From: Coriobacteriales bacterium
GTDB lineage: Bacteria > Actinomycetota > Coriobacteriia > Coriobacteriales > UBA8131
Assembly (NCBI GenBank): GCA_031267175.1
Contig: JAIRZP010000078.1
Coordinates: 1 to 8,356, forward strand
DNA: 8,356 nucleotides
Direction of reading: 5' to 3'
Made by a program: the position numbers and the translations under genes. The notes below the pieces were generated by a model, which was given only the letters and a program-made list of their open reading frames with translations, made no database searches and was not told the origin of the DNA. Shown here piece by piece: positions 1-6,510 of the stretch; position 1 is the first letter of the stretch; each line of letters starts with the position of its first letter.

Positions 1-122
1 CGCTGGTCAGAGGACAGGTTCTCTACGAGGGCCTCAAGAATCTGCGGATCCTTCAGGGCCTGATCCGCGACCTGAGAACGATCCTCGGCGCTGTTGAAAC
101 TGATATGCTTTTCATTACCCAT
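1..122 (-). CDS. Unidentified protein, N-terminal 40 residues only (runs off the window)
   Basis: The reading frame starts at an ATG at 122-120 and stays open to the window edge, so the C-terminal part is missing. The start is supported by a GGAG Shine-Dalgarno sequence about 9 nt upstream (minus strand, around 130-134). The visible N-terminus begins MGNEKHISFNSAEDRSQVAD and continues with an acidic, helical stretch ending in NLSSDQ. No signal peptide or membrane segment is seen. The start lies 36 bp after the 3' end of tRNA-Val with no terminator between, so it is probably co-transcribed with the tRNA. The helical pattern is reminiscent of small HEAT-repeat-like proteins of Coriobacteriia, but 40 residues are too few to assign a family. 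That it is coding is fairly secure; its function is unknown. Confidence 0.7.
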   Translation of the reverse strand, partial: MGNEKHISFNSAEDRSQVADQALKDPQILEALVENLSSDQ

Positions 123-158
123 GTGGTTGTCTCCGAAAATCTGGGATTCAAGACAGGT

Positions 159-233
159 TGGTGGGCGTTACTGGGCTTGAACCAGTGACCTCTTCCGTGT
201 GAAGGAAGCGCGCTCCCGCTGCGCCAAACGCCC
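159..233 (-). tRNA. tRNA-Val (anticodon CAC)
   Basis: The minus strand folds into a complete cloverleaf of 75 nt including an encoded CCA end (159-161). The acceptor stem pairs GGGCGTT (233-227) with AACGCCC (169-163), with A as discriminator base. The D stem is GCGC/GCGC with loop AGCGGGA. The anticodon stem is CTTCC/GGAAG with loop TTCACAC, which gives anticodon CAC (201-199) and reading of valine GTG codons. The variable loop is AGGTC. The T stem ACTGG/CCAGT closes the loop TTCAAGC. All stems are fully paired. It has its own promoter just upstream and precedes the truncated protein gene at 122. Confidence 0.97.
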
Positions 234-244
234 ACAACACCTAC

Positions 245-273
245 ATTTTAGCAAATAATGGAACTTTTGTTAT
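245..273 (-). promoter_or_regulatory. Extended -10 promoter of tRNA-Val
   Basis: On the minus strand a -10 hexamer TAAAAT (250-245) is preceded by TGC, forming an extended -10 element. A -35-like ATAACA (273-268; 4 of 6 consensus bases) lies exactly 17 bp further upstream. The last -10 base is 12 bp from the mature tRNA 5' end, which would leave a leader of only about five nucleotides. The spacing, extended -10 and position make this the most convincing promoter in the window. It would also transcribe the gene starting at 122. Confidence 0.75.
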
Positions 274-362
274 GGCGCAATTCTCAAGCAGGGGCGACTG
301 TCCTCGCAGGCTCCGTCCGCAGGCTCTGTTTCGCTCTCTTCCCTTCCCCTGCAAGCGTCCTC

Positions 363-2951
363 TCAGGCTACGATGTTGACGAGCCTGCCCTTGACGACTA
401 TGACCTTCCGCGGCTCTCTGCCCTCCAGTGCCGCGGCGGCTGCCTCGAGTGCCTCGGCTTTGACCTCGGCGTCGGGGGCATCCAATGGCACGGTTATCCT
501 CGCCTTGAGCTTGCCATTGAGCTGTACCGCCAACTCCACGGTCTCCGCCAGGGCCTTGCGGGGGTCGTGCTCGGGCCAGGGCTGCGTGTGCACGCTCCCC
601 TTCTGGGCCTTGCCCAAGACCTCGCTCCACAGTTCCTCGGTGCAGTGCGGCGCCATGGGAGCAAGCAACAGCACGAGGGTCTCCGCGGCCTGTGCGCAGA
701 GCTCAGCATCGCGGAGTGCCAATGGCAGCTTGGTATAGGCTGAGATGGTATTGGCAAGCTCCATGATGGCGGCGATGGCTGTATTGAGATTGAAGCGCTC
801 TATGTCATCTTCGACCTTGCCGATAACGCGATGGATGGCACGTTCGAGTTCCCTGCCACGGGCGGCCGCGTCGCTGGCATCCAGGCTCTCATCGTAGAGC
901 GAGAGCAGGGTGCCCTCAGAGTCAACGACGCGCTCTCCCCTGAGATCGTAGACGCTCCGCCAGACGCGGTTCAGGAAACGCCAGATGCCTTCGAGGCCCT
1001 CCTGACTCCACTCCAGGTCCTTGTCCGGGGGCGCCATGAAGAGGATGTAGACGCGCAGCACATCGGCACCATAGCGGGCAATCGCCTCCTCGGGAGCCAC
1101 GACGTTGCCCTTGGACTTGCTCATCGTCTCGCCGCCCAGCTTGACCATGCCCTGGGTGAGGAGCCTGGCAAAGGGCTCTCCCTTCTGGAGGAGGCCCTCG
1201 GCGTTCGTGCCTCCCAACAGACCGGCGTCTCTCAGCCCCTTGGTAAAGAAGCGCGAGTAGAGCAGGTGCAGGATGGCGTGCTCGATGCCGCCGATGTACT
1301 GGTCCACCGGGAGCCAGGCATCGGCCGCGAGCGCGTCAAAGGGCAGGACGGTGTTGTGTGGGTCGGTGTAGCGCAGATAGTACCAGCTCGAACAGGTAAA
1401 GGTGTCCATGGTGTCGGTCTCGCGGTGCGCCGGCTTGCCGCATACGGGACAGTCCACCTCATAGAACTCCTTATGACTCGCCAGGGTCTCTCCGGCGATG
1501 ACGTCCACATCCAGAGGGAGCACGACCGGCAGGTCCTCATAGGGCACCGGCACGATACCGCAGTCCTCGCAGTGGATCATGGGGATGGGGTTGCCCCAGT
1601 AGCGCTGTCGGCTGATAAGCCAGTCGCGCAACCGGAACCTGACAGAGGCCTCGCCCAGGCCACGGGCCTGGAGCCACGCGATGACCGCCTCGGATCCTTC
1701 GGAGTCCTTGCCGCCGGGCATGCCCGTAAACTCGCCGCTCTGCACCATAAGGCCCGGGCCTGTGTAGGCTTCGGACCAGGGCACATCGTCCAGTACACGC
1801 TCTGTGGCAGTTGCAAGCTCGGCCAGAAGCGGATCGTCCCTCTTCACCACTACGGGAGGAATGGGCAGGCCGTATTTGCGGGCGAACTCAAAATCGCGCT
1901 GGTCGCCGGAGGGCACCGCCATGACCGCGCCCGTGCCGTAGTCCATCAACACGTAGTCGCTGACCCAGACGGGCAGCTTTTCATTGGTGGCAGGATTGAC
2001 AACGTAGCGCCCCGTGAAGGCACCCTGCTTCTCCCGCTCCGCGGCCTCTCGCTCGATGGCTGTGGCGGTAGCCGCGGACTGCTGCACCGCTCGCACACCC
2101 GCCTCATACGACGTGCCTGCACTGAGACGGAGCGCCAGGGGATGCTCAGGGGCCAGCAGGAAGAAGCTGCACCCAAAGAGGGTATCCGGGCGCGTCGTAA
2201 AGACAGTGATAACCTCATCGGTGGGCACGCCCTCCGCATCGCAGAGCGTGAAGCGTACGTCGGCCCCCACGCTCCTGCCTATCCAGTTGGCCTGCATCTG
2301 CTTGACGCGCTCCGGCCAGCCGGTAAGCTCGGCCAGATCGTCCAGGAGTTCGTCGGCATAGTCGGTAATCTTGAAGAACCATTGCTCAAGCTCCCGTTTT
2401 TGTACCGGAGACTTGCAGCGCCAGCAGTGGCCGTCGTCCACGACCTGCTCATTGGCCAGCACCGTCTTGCAACTCGGGCACCAGTTGACCGGCGAGGAAC
2501 GTCGCTCAACCAGCCCCCTGTCCCAGAACTTGCGAAAGATCCACTGGCCCCAACGATAGTAGCTGAGATCGGAGGTGATGACCACCCGCGACCAGTCGTA
2601 CGAAAAACCCAGGCGCTTGAGCGAGGCCCGCTGCCGCTCGATATTGGCATAGGTCCACGCTGCGGGAGAGGAGCCCTGCTTGATGGCAGCGTTTTCTGCC
2701 GGCAGGCCAAAGGAATCCCAGCCTATGGGGTGCAGCACATTGTAGCCCCGCATCCGTTTATAGCGGCTGACAACGTCGCCGATGCTGTAGTTGCGGACAT
2801 GACCCATATGCACGTCGCCGCTGGGATACGGAAACATCTCCAGCACGTAGAAGGGTGGCTTGTCGCTCAGAGGCAGCAGGCGGTTGACGTCGCCAGCCTC
2901 CCAGAGTTCCTGCCATTTTTCTTCTATCGCGTGGGGATCATACTGCCGCAT
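363..2951 (-). CDS. leuS: Leucyl-tRNA synthetase (LeuRS), class I, bacterial type
   Basis: This 862-residue cytoplasmic enzyme charges tRNA-Leu with leucine using ATP and hydrolyses mischarged products; the length is normal for bacterial LeuRS. The Rossmann catalytic core carries the HIGH-type motif HMGH (48-51) and the second signature MSKSK (610-614). Two cysteine pairs form a zinc-binding insert (CPSC 158-161, CWRC 176-179), and another set occurs at CEDC 461-464 and CPVC 501-504. The CP1 editing domain has the threonine-rich FTTRPDT (251-257) and the MAVPSGDQRD segment (344-353). A C-terminal LeuRS-specific domain ends in VVKGRLVNIVA. The start ATG (2951) has AGGAG five bases upstream. 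The gene begins 26 bp after the end of mop, leaving no room for a T-box leader, so it is probably co-transcribed with mop. Two motif departures are notable: TMSKS in place of KMSKS, and SGD in place of the usual GHD in the editing site. Confidence 0.98.
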   Translation of the reverse strand: MRQYDPHAIEEKWQELWEAGDVNRLLPLSDKPPFYVLEMFPYPSGDVHMGHVRNYSIGDVVSRYKRMRGYNVLHPIGWDSFGLPAENAAIKQGSSPAAWTYANIERQRASLKRLGFSYDWSRVVITSDLSYYRWGQWIFRKFWDRGLVERRSSPVNWCPSCKTVLANEQVVDDGHCWRCKSPVQKRELEQWFFKITDYADELLDDLAELTGWPERVKQMQANWIGRSVGADVRFTLCDAEGVPTDEVITVFTTRPDTLFGCSFFLLAPEHPLALRLSAGTSYEAGVRAVQQSAATATAIEREAAEREKQGAFTGRYVVNPATNEKLPVWVSDYVLMDYGTGAVMAVPSGDQRDFEFARKYGLPIPPVVVKRDDPLLAELATATERVLDDVPWSEAYTGPGLMVQSGEFTGMPGGKDSEGSEAVIAWLQARGLGEASVRFRLRDWLISRQRYWGNPIPMIHCEDCGIVPVPYEDLPVVLPLDVDVIAGETLASHKEFYEVDCPVCGKPAHRETDTMDTFTCSSWYYLRYTDPHNTVLPFDALAADAWLPVDQYIGGIEHAILHLLYSRFFTKGLRDAGLLGGTNAEGLLQKGEPFARLLTQGMVKLGGETMSKSKGNVVAPEEAIARYGADVLRVYILFMAPPDKDLEWSQEGLEGIWRFLNRVWRSVYDLRGERVVDSEGTLLSLYDESLDASDAAARGRELERAIHRVIGKVEDDIERFNLNTAIAAIMELANTISAYTKLPLALRDAELCAQAAETLVLLLAPMAPHCTEELWSEVLGKAQKGSVHTQPWPEHDPRKALAETVELAVQLNGKLKARITVPLDAPDAEVKAEALEAAAAALEGREPRKVIVVKGRLVNIVA

Positions 2952-2977
2952 GGGGTCTCCTGGTTCCGGTAGGAAAG

Positions 2978-3187
2978 CTAGTGGTCAACGCCTACCATGA
3001 CGTTGGAGGCCTTGACGATGGCGTAGGCCTGCTCGCCAACCTTGAGGCCCAGGTCTGCGACCGCCTCGTTGGTGATGCTGGACTTGATGGAGTAGTCGCC
3101 AACCTGGATAGCAACGATGCTGTTGACGGCTCCGGTCTGAATGTCGGTGATAACACCCTTGAGTTGATTGCGCGCTGAGATCTTCAT
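2978..3187 (-). CDS. mop: Mop/TOBE-domain molybdate-binding protein (molbindin)
   Basis: This 69-residue protein is a single Mop (TOBE) domain. The N-terminus MKISARNQLKGVI contains the SARNxLKG signature of molbindins, and SSITNEAVADLGLKVG (about residues 35-50) is the second conserved segment. Known molbindins assemble into hexamers that bind molybdate or tungstate and act in cytoplasmic storage or homeostasis. The start at 3187 is preferred over an upstream in-frame ATG at 3247 because AAAGGAG lies about 6-7 bases before it and the homologous region begins there. It sits 94 bp after the MttB homologue and 26 bp before leuS. No molybdate transporter or molybdoenzyme is in the window. It could act as a stand-alone buffer of molybdate or tungstate; that role is inference. 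Confidence 0.93.
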   Translation of the reverse strand: MKISARNQLKGVITDIQTGAVNSIVAIQVGDYSIKSSITNEAVADLGLKVGEQAYAIVKASNVMVGVDH

Positions 3188-3202
3188 GTCTCGCTCCTTT
3201 TC

Positions 3203-3216
3203 TTCCCCGCAGGGAA
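3203..3216 (-). other. Small stem-loop just upstream of the mop ribosome binding site
   Basis: A perfect 5-bp stem (TTCCC/GGGAA, loop of 4 nt) ends about 6 nt before the mop Shine-Dalgarno AAAGGAG. It has no following T-run, so it is not an intrinsic terminator. It could influence mop translation or be chance; no homologous regulatory RNA is recognised. Confidence 0.25.
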
Positions 3217-3281
3217 CCAACGATAGTAGCCTCCCACGATACACCAATACGCGAGAGAATGCACGGCGCGTTTGAGCTGGC

Positions 3282-4739
3282 TTACAGGCGAGGCTCGCCC
3301 GAGACCATGTCCGGGAAGATCTCTCGGATGGCGGCTTCTGTCTCTTTGCTGAACAGGGGCGTTGCCGGGGCAGCGAGGATGCGTCCTGCTACTTCCCTGG
3401 CTCGGACTTCTGCCGGCTGGCTTCCTGCGGCCTCCCACGCAGAGCGGATGTCGCGCGAGGCCAGGTCTGAGTAATAGCAGATGGTAGGGGTGTTTTCCAG
3501 CGTCTGGTCCTCCATCATGAAGATCCCGCCGGGGCCGACTTCGTCGATCTCCGCCAGATTGCGCTCGAGGCTCTCCGTGCTGTACTCCATGCCACGGGCG
3601 AGTCGCTTGAGGTTCATGCCTACCTCACTGTCGAGCACGGCCTTGGCATAGTCAAAGCTCACGAGGCTGTCCAGGAGACCTCCGATATTCAGGAGCGAGG
3701 CACCCGCGAGGGCGGCTCCGGTGGCGCTCATGGCCACCTCCTGCCCGGCCTGATAATCGACGACGTGCGCGTCGGTCTGCCCTATATAGCCACCCGAGGG
3801 CACGCCGTAGAACTCAGCCATCTCGGTGTGGGCCATCTCGAGCATCGCGCATTCTATGGAGCCGGAGGTATAGGTACCCGTGCGCATGTAGGCGATATTG
3901 GGCAGGTAGGCGTAGAGGACGGGAGTGCCCGGGCGCACCATCTGAAAATAGCAGTTTGTGGCCAGGAACTCGGCGTTGCCTGTGATAAGCGTGCCCAGCA
4001 TGCTCATTGGCGAGGTCATACCGCCATTGGGGCAGACAGTGGCATACACGGGATAGCCCTGCTCCAGCACATAGGTGGCGGCCTCGGTCGAGTCCACGTC
4101 AAAGGTCAAAGGCGAGATGACCGGGCAGTAATGATGGTTGAGGAAGGGCCGTTCGCGGTAGGCTCCCCTGCTGCCGGCAATGGCGTATCCCAGCTCAAAG
4201 ACCTTGAGCAGGTCCGGCATGCCCATGGTCGTGGAGCGAATGGGCTTCTGGCAATACTTGAAAGCAGGATAGAGACGACTTGGTGAGAAGAGCTCCCTCG
4301 GGGCATCGGCAGCAAGCGTGGAGACGGAAAAGACATCGTAGCCTGGCAGCTCGTTGACGAGGCGGGCGATACTCGCGATGTCTGAGGAGGTGGCGTCGCG
4401 CTGCTCACCCGTGTGGAAGTCGATGATTCGCGACGCGGAGGACGCGGTGACAATACAGGGTGCCTCGCCGGGCACGGTGACATCAAACTCCGGCTCGCGC
4501 GCCGTAAAGGTATAGCGCCCCTCAAAGCTGCTGCGATAGGTCTCTACGACCTGCTCGGGCAGATACACGCGATCGGTGTTGCCGTCCACCGTGCAGCCGT
4601 GGGCTCTGAATAGCTCCCGCGCCTGCGCGCTCCGCACAGAAAGGCCGGTCGTAGCCAGAACCTGCTTGGACGCCTCATGAATGCTCTGCCGTTCCTCATC
4701 GCTGAAGAACCGGAACAGATGCTTGAAACCTGTAGTCAT
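3282..4739 (-). CDS. MttB-superfamily methyltransferase (trimethylamine/quaternary amine methyltransferase family), non-pyrrolysine
   Basis: The product is 485 residues, close to the roughly 480-500 usual for the MttB superfamily. These TIM-barrel enzymes transfer a methyl group from a tertiary or quaternary amine to a cobalt corrinoid protein. Family segments are visible: SPLTFD (209-214) followed by the TYVLEQGYPV strand-helix; the region MTSPMSMLGTLITGNAEFLA (241-260), which matches the usual GATAPxTLAGTLxxxNAExLA pattern; RPGTPVLYAY; and TDAHVVDYQAGQE (322-334), matching the common TDSKxxDxQAG. True trimethylamine MttB carries pyrrolysine near residue 334, encoded by an in-frame TAG. Here there is no in-frame amber and the corresponding residues are ordinary. 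That puts it with relatives such as MtgB, MtcB, MtpB and MtyB, which demethylate betaine-type quaternary amines. The start at 4739 (MTTGFK) has AAAGG about 10 nt upstream; the longer frame to 4910 reads through the inverted repeat and is rejected. The neighbouring permease and phosphocholine genes suggest a choline-like substrate. No corrinoid protein is adjacent. The family is secure; the substrate is unknown. Confidence 0.9.
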   Translation of the reverse strand: MTTGFKHLFRFFSDEERQSIHEASKQVLATTGLSVRSAQARELFRAHGCTVDGNTDRVYLPEQVVETYRSSFEGRYTFTAREPEFDVTVPGEAPCIVTASSASRIIDFHTGEQRDATSSDIASIARLVNELPGYDVFSVSTLAADAPRELFSPSRLYPAFKYCQKPIRSTTMGMPDLLKVFELGYAIAGSRGAYRERPFLNHHYCPVISPLTFDVDSTEAATYVLEQGYPVYATVCPNGGMTSPMSMLGTLITGNAEFLATNCYFQMVRPGTPVLYAYLPNIAYMRTGTYTSGSIECAMLEMAHTEMAEFYGVPSGGYIGQTDAHVVDYQAGQEVAMSATGAALAGASLLNIGGLLDSLVSFDYAKAVLDSEVGMNLKRLARGMEYSTESLERNLAEIDEVGPGGIFMMEDQTLENTPTICYYSDLASRDIRSAWEAAGSQPAEVRAREVAGRILAAPATPLFSKETEAAIREIFPDMVSGEPRL

Positions 4740-4784
4740 GCTGTGTTGCCTTTCGTGTCGTGGTTCTGGTGGCGGGAGTGATCT

Positions 4785-4875
4785 CGGGGACGGGGCAAGT
4801 GTCCCACTTTGGCAGCGTGCAGTGTGTTCACTCAACAGGCTTCCCTGCCAAAGTGGGTCCCTTGCCCCGTCCCCG
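4785..4875. repeat. 91-bp near-perfect inverted repeat (REPIN/MITE-like palindromic element)
   Basis: Two 31-bp arms, 4785-4815 and 4845-4875, are reverse complements with only two mismatches (TGT versus GGA in the middle, outer two bases differing). They are separated by a 29-bp loop. The outer part of the arm reads GGGGACGGGGCAAG and the inner part CCCACTTTGGCAG. The loop holds a further 4-bp mini-stem (AGTG/CACT, 4821-4832). In the transcript running from the permease gene into the MttB homologue this would form a very stable hairpin. No T-run follows on either strand, so it is not a classical intrinsic terminator. The structure, two REP-like units facing each other in an intergenic gap, resembles REPIN or small MITE-like elements. 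Mobility is inference. Confidence 0.85.
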
Positions 4876-4896
4876 CTTCTCATCCGCTTCTCATCC
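4875..4896. repeat. 11-bp perfect tandem duplication at the permease gene end
   Basis: GCTTCTCATCC occurs twice back to back (4875-4885 and 4886-4896). The second copy contains the stop codon of the permease gene (TGA, 4893-4891), and the first abuts the inverted repeat. It looks like a slippage duplication or an insertion scar. It is not a simple target-site duplication, because both copies lie on the same side of the palindrome. Confidence 0.8.
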
Positions 4897-6411
4897 GATA
4901 TACTTCGCAATCATCTCCCGGCCCTCAGACGTTGCCTGGTAAAAGACCCTGAGCTGACCGGGGGCGGTGGCCTCGTAGCCGGTCTCTTCGAGAAGGCCGT
5001 TCTGCTCAGCGGTCATCAGAGCCTCACTCACCGTCTTTTCCTGGAACTGTCGGTTGCTCGCGTAACGCGGGCGGAGTGCCTCCATTACCTGCTGGGTGTC
5101 AGCCTGGCCTCCCTCCTCAAAGAGCCTGAGAATAGCATAGTTGAAGGGCAGCAGTTTGTGGGCGGGCGTCTTGTCAACAAGCAGTGAAGCTCCTGCTTCT
5201 CCGGCGTCAAGGGCAGTGCCCTTCTCCGCTGGCGTACCTTCCTCGGCCCGAGGCTCAGCCTCTTTGAAGAGCTTCAGCGGATTGACCGCGATGAGGAAGA
5301 TGCCCACGACCATGACGATGGCCGCGGCCCATTGTATCGGCGTGAGCACGTATCCCGTGCTGGCGTCCAGGCTGCCGTCCACATAGCCCCAGCCGAGGTA
5401 GAGCCCACAGATAAGAAAGCTGAAGAAGGGCACCCAGAAGGAGAAGGCACCGTTGCAGGCCATGCCGAGCGCCGCGCCGCACATGCTGTTGCCCTTGTAC
5501 CAGAACCCAAAGCTGAGCCCGGCGGCCAGGCCCGAGATAAGGAAGAAGATGAGCGGGGAGGCGAGTATGGCCGTATCGGGCAGGACGAGCGGCCCCTCGA
5601 ATGCTTCAAAGAGCATCGTGGGGTAGAGCCCGAGGTTCCCTGCAGCAAGGAAGAGCGCCGGCGTCAGCACGAACAGCGTGAAGATGCCCGAGGTTGTCTG
5701 TCGGATGGAGATGCCTATCTCGTAATCCATGACCGAGGTGCCAAATCCGGCAACGGCCCCCTCGATGCCCCAGCCAAGGGCGGCAATGAGCGCAATCGCC
5801 AGACCGAGAAGGAACTGCACGTTGACCTCGATGCCGGTAAAGGCCGAAGAACCTATCATGAAGGTCGCTATTACGCAGATGAGGATGCCGGCCACCATGC
5901 GGGCGTTGAGCTGCTGTTTGAAGAGGACGCGACCGATGAGGGCACCAATGGCGGGACAGAGTGCGCTTACGGGTGTGGCGATGGGGCCTGACATGGTAAG
6001 CGCGATAAGGTAGGCAGTGGAGGCGATGGGCCCGCCGATGATGGCGCAGACTATCATGACGAGGCCCGGCTTGGACTTGAAGCAGCGCAGGAAATCCCGG
6101 AACTTACCCTTGACCCCGGCCTTGGCCACCATCCACACGGCACTGATGACATCGTTGATACCCGATCCGAGCGCACCGAGGATGAGGCAGGCCATCGCAA
6201 ACGACAGGACCACACCACCGATAGTGGCCTCGCTGCCGGCAAGATACCAGTCTCCGTACCAGAGTGCCCACTCCCCTGAACCGGTGGCTGCGAGCAGGCA
6301 GGAACTGTAGATGCCATAGAGCATGCCCGACAACACGGCTATGCTCACGCCTTTGATGAAGAAGCTGCGGACCTTTGCGGTCTTCTGTGCCTGTGCTGAA
6401 TCGGTTGCCAT
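4891..6411 (-). CDS. DMT-superfamily permease with soluble C-terminal winged-helix-like domain; candidate choline/quaternary amine importer
   Basis: This 506-residue inner-membrane protein has about ten hydrophobic helices (roughly residues 17-41, 58-81, 115-139, 142-165, 170-190, 199-219, 239-262, 280-302, 310-338, 358-378). That count fits the drug/metabolite transporter superfamily, which includes the choline permease LicB. The segment SGPIATPVSALCPAIGALIG (141-160) resembles the DMT helix that follows the first repeat. After a polar, Ala/Glu-rich linker (379-418) comes a soluble domain (about 420-506) patterned like a winged helix: ILRLFEEGG, a helix-turn-helix-like region with EKTVSEALMTAEQNGLLEE (458-476), then a YQATSEGREMIAKYI closing helix. 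The core is longer than LicB (about 290 residues), and the tail is extra. The start at 6411 (MATDSA) has AAAGGA about 8 nt upstream; an earlier in-frame ATG at 6492 lacks a ribosome binding site. Position directly after the choline kinase/cytidylyltransferase gene supports choline or a related amine as substrate. The transporter class is fairly sure; the substrate is inferred. Confidence 0.82.
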   Translation of the reverse strand: MATDSAQAQKTAKVRSFFIKGVSIAVLSGMLYGIYSSCLLAATGSGEWALWYGDWYLAGSEATIGGVVLSFAMACLILGALGSGINDVISAVWMVAKAGVKGKFRDFLRCFKSKPGLVMIVCAIIGGPIASTAYLIALTMSGPIATPVSALCPAIGALIGRVLFKQQLNARMVAGILICVIATFMIGSSAFTGIEVNVQFLLGLAIALIAALGWGIEGAVAGFGTSVMDYEIGISIRQTTSGIFTLFVLTPALFLAAGNLGLYPTMLFEAFEGPLVLPDTAILASPLIFFLISGLAAGLSFGFWYKGNSMCGAALGMACNGAFSFWVPFFSFLICGLYLGWGYVDGSLDASTGYVLTPIQWAAAIVMVVGIFLIAVNPLKLFKEAEPRAEEGTPAEKGTALDAGEAGASLLVDKTPAHKLLPFNYAILRLFEEGGQADTQQVMEALRPRYASNRQFQEKTVSEALMTAEQNGLLEETGYEATAPGQLRVFYQATSEGREMIAKYIG

Positions 6412-6434
6412 GGGGCTTCCTTTCGTTTGAGAAT

Positions 6435-6472
6435 CCTGTGCCTTGTGCTGTACGCAGCTGTGCGGTGTGCTG
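6435..6472. repeat. Two imperfect 16-bp direct repeats ahead of the permease gene
   Basis: On the minus strand CAGCACACCGCACAGC (6472-6457) and CAGCACAAGGCACAGG (6450-6435) match at 13 of 16 positions and start 22 bp apart, two helical turns. They lie in the 99-bp gap between the cytidylyltransferase/kinase gene and the permease start. They could be a regulator-binding site or low-complexity chance. Confidence 0.35.
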
Positions 6473-6510
6473 CTTCGTTCTGTCTTACTCACGCCGCGGC
6501 GCAGCCCGTG

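Noticed and set aside
288..352. 7-bp inverted repeat GCAGGGG/CCCCTGC downstream of leuS, a possible terminator
   Set aside because: The loop is 51 nt, no T-run follows, and the inner sequence does not pair well, so it is not a supportable terminator.
831..2972. 713-codon open frame on the plus strand opposite leuS
   Set aside because: It lies wholly antisense to a clear leuS gene, matches no protein family I recognise, and arises from GC-biased third positions that suppress stops on the opposite strand.
2952..2977. T-box leader for leuS
   Set aside because: Only 26 bp separate mop from leuS, far too short for a T-box, and no T-box consensus is seen.
3223..3228. TACTAT on the minus strand as a -10 element for mop
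   Set aside because: It matches only 4 of 6 consensus bases, has no -35 at 16-18 bp and no extended -10.
4740..4910. 57-codon N-terminal extension of the MttB homologue
   Set aside because: It reads through the palindrome and into the permease gene and gives low-complexity sequence. The ATG at 4739 begins the family homology and has an AAAGG motif at usable distance.
6412..6492. 27-codon N-terminal extension of the permease
   Set aside because: The upstream ATG at 6492 has no Shine-Dalgarno sequence and the extension is polar and unlike a DMT N-terminus. The ATG at 6411 has AAAGGA well placed.
6488..6502. 10-bp GC palindrome CGCCGCGGCG after licCA as a terminator
   Set aside because: The palindrome has no room for a loop and no T-run follows; it is likely a chance GC-rich sequence.
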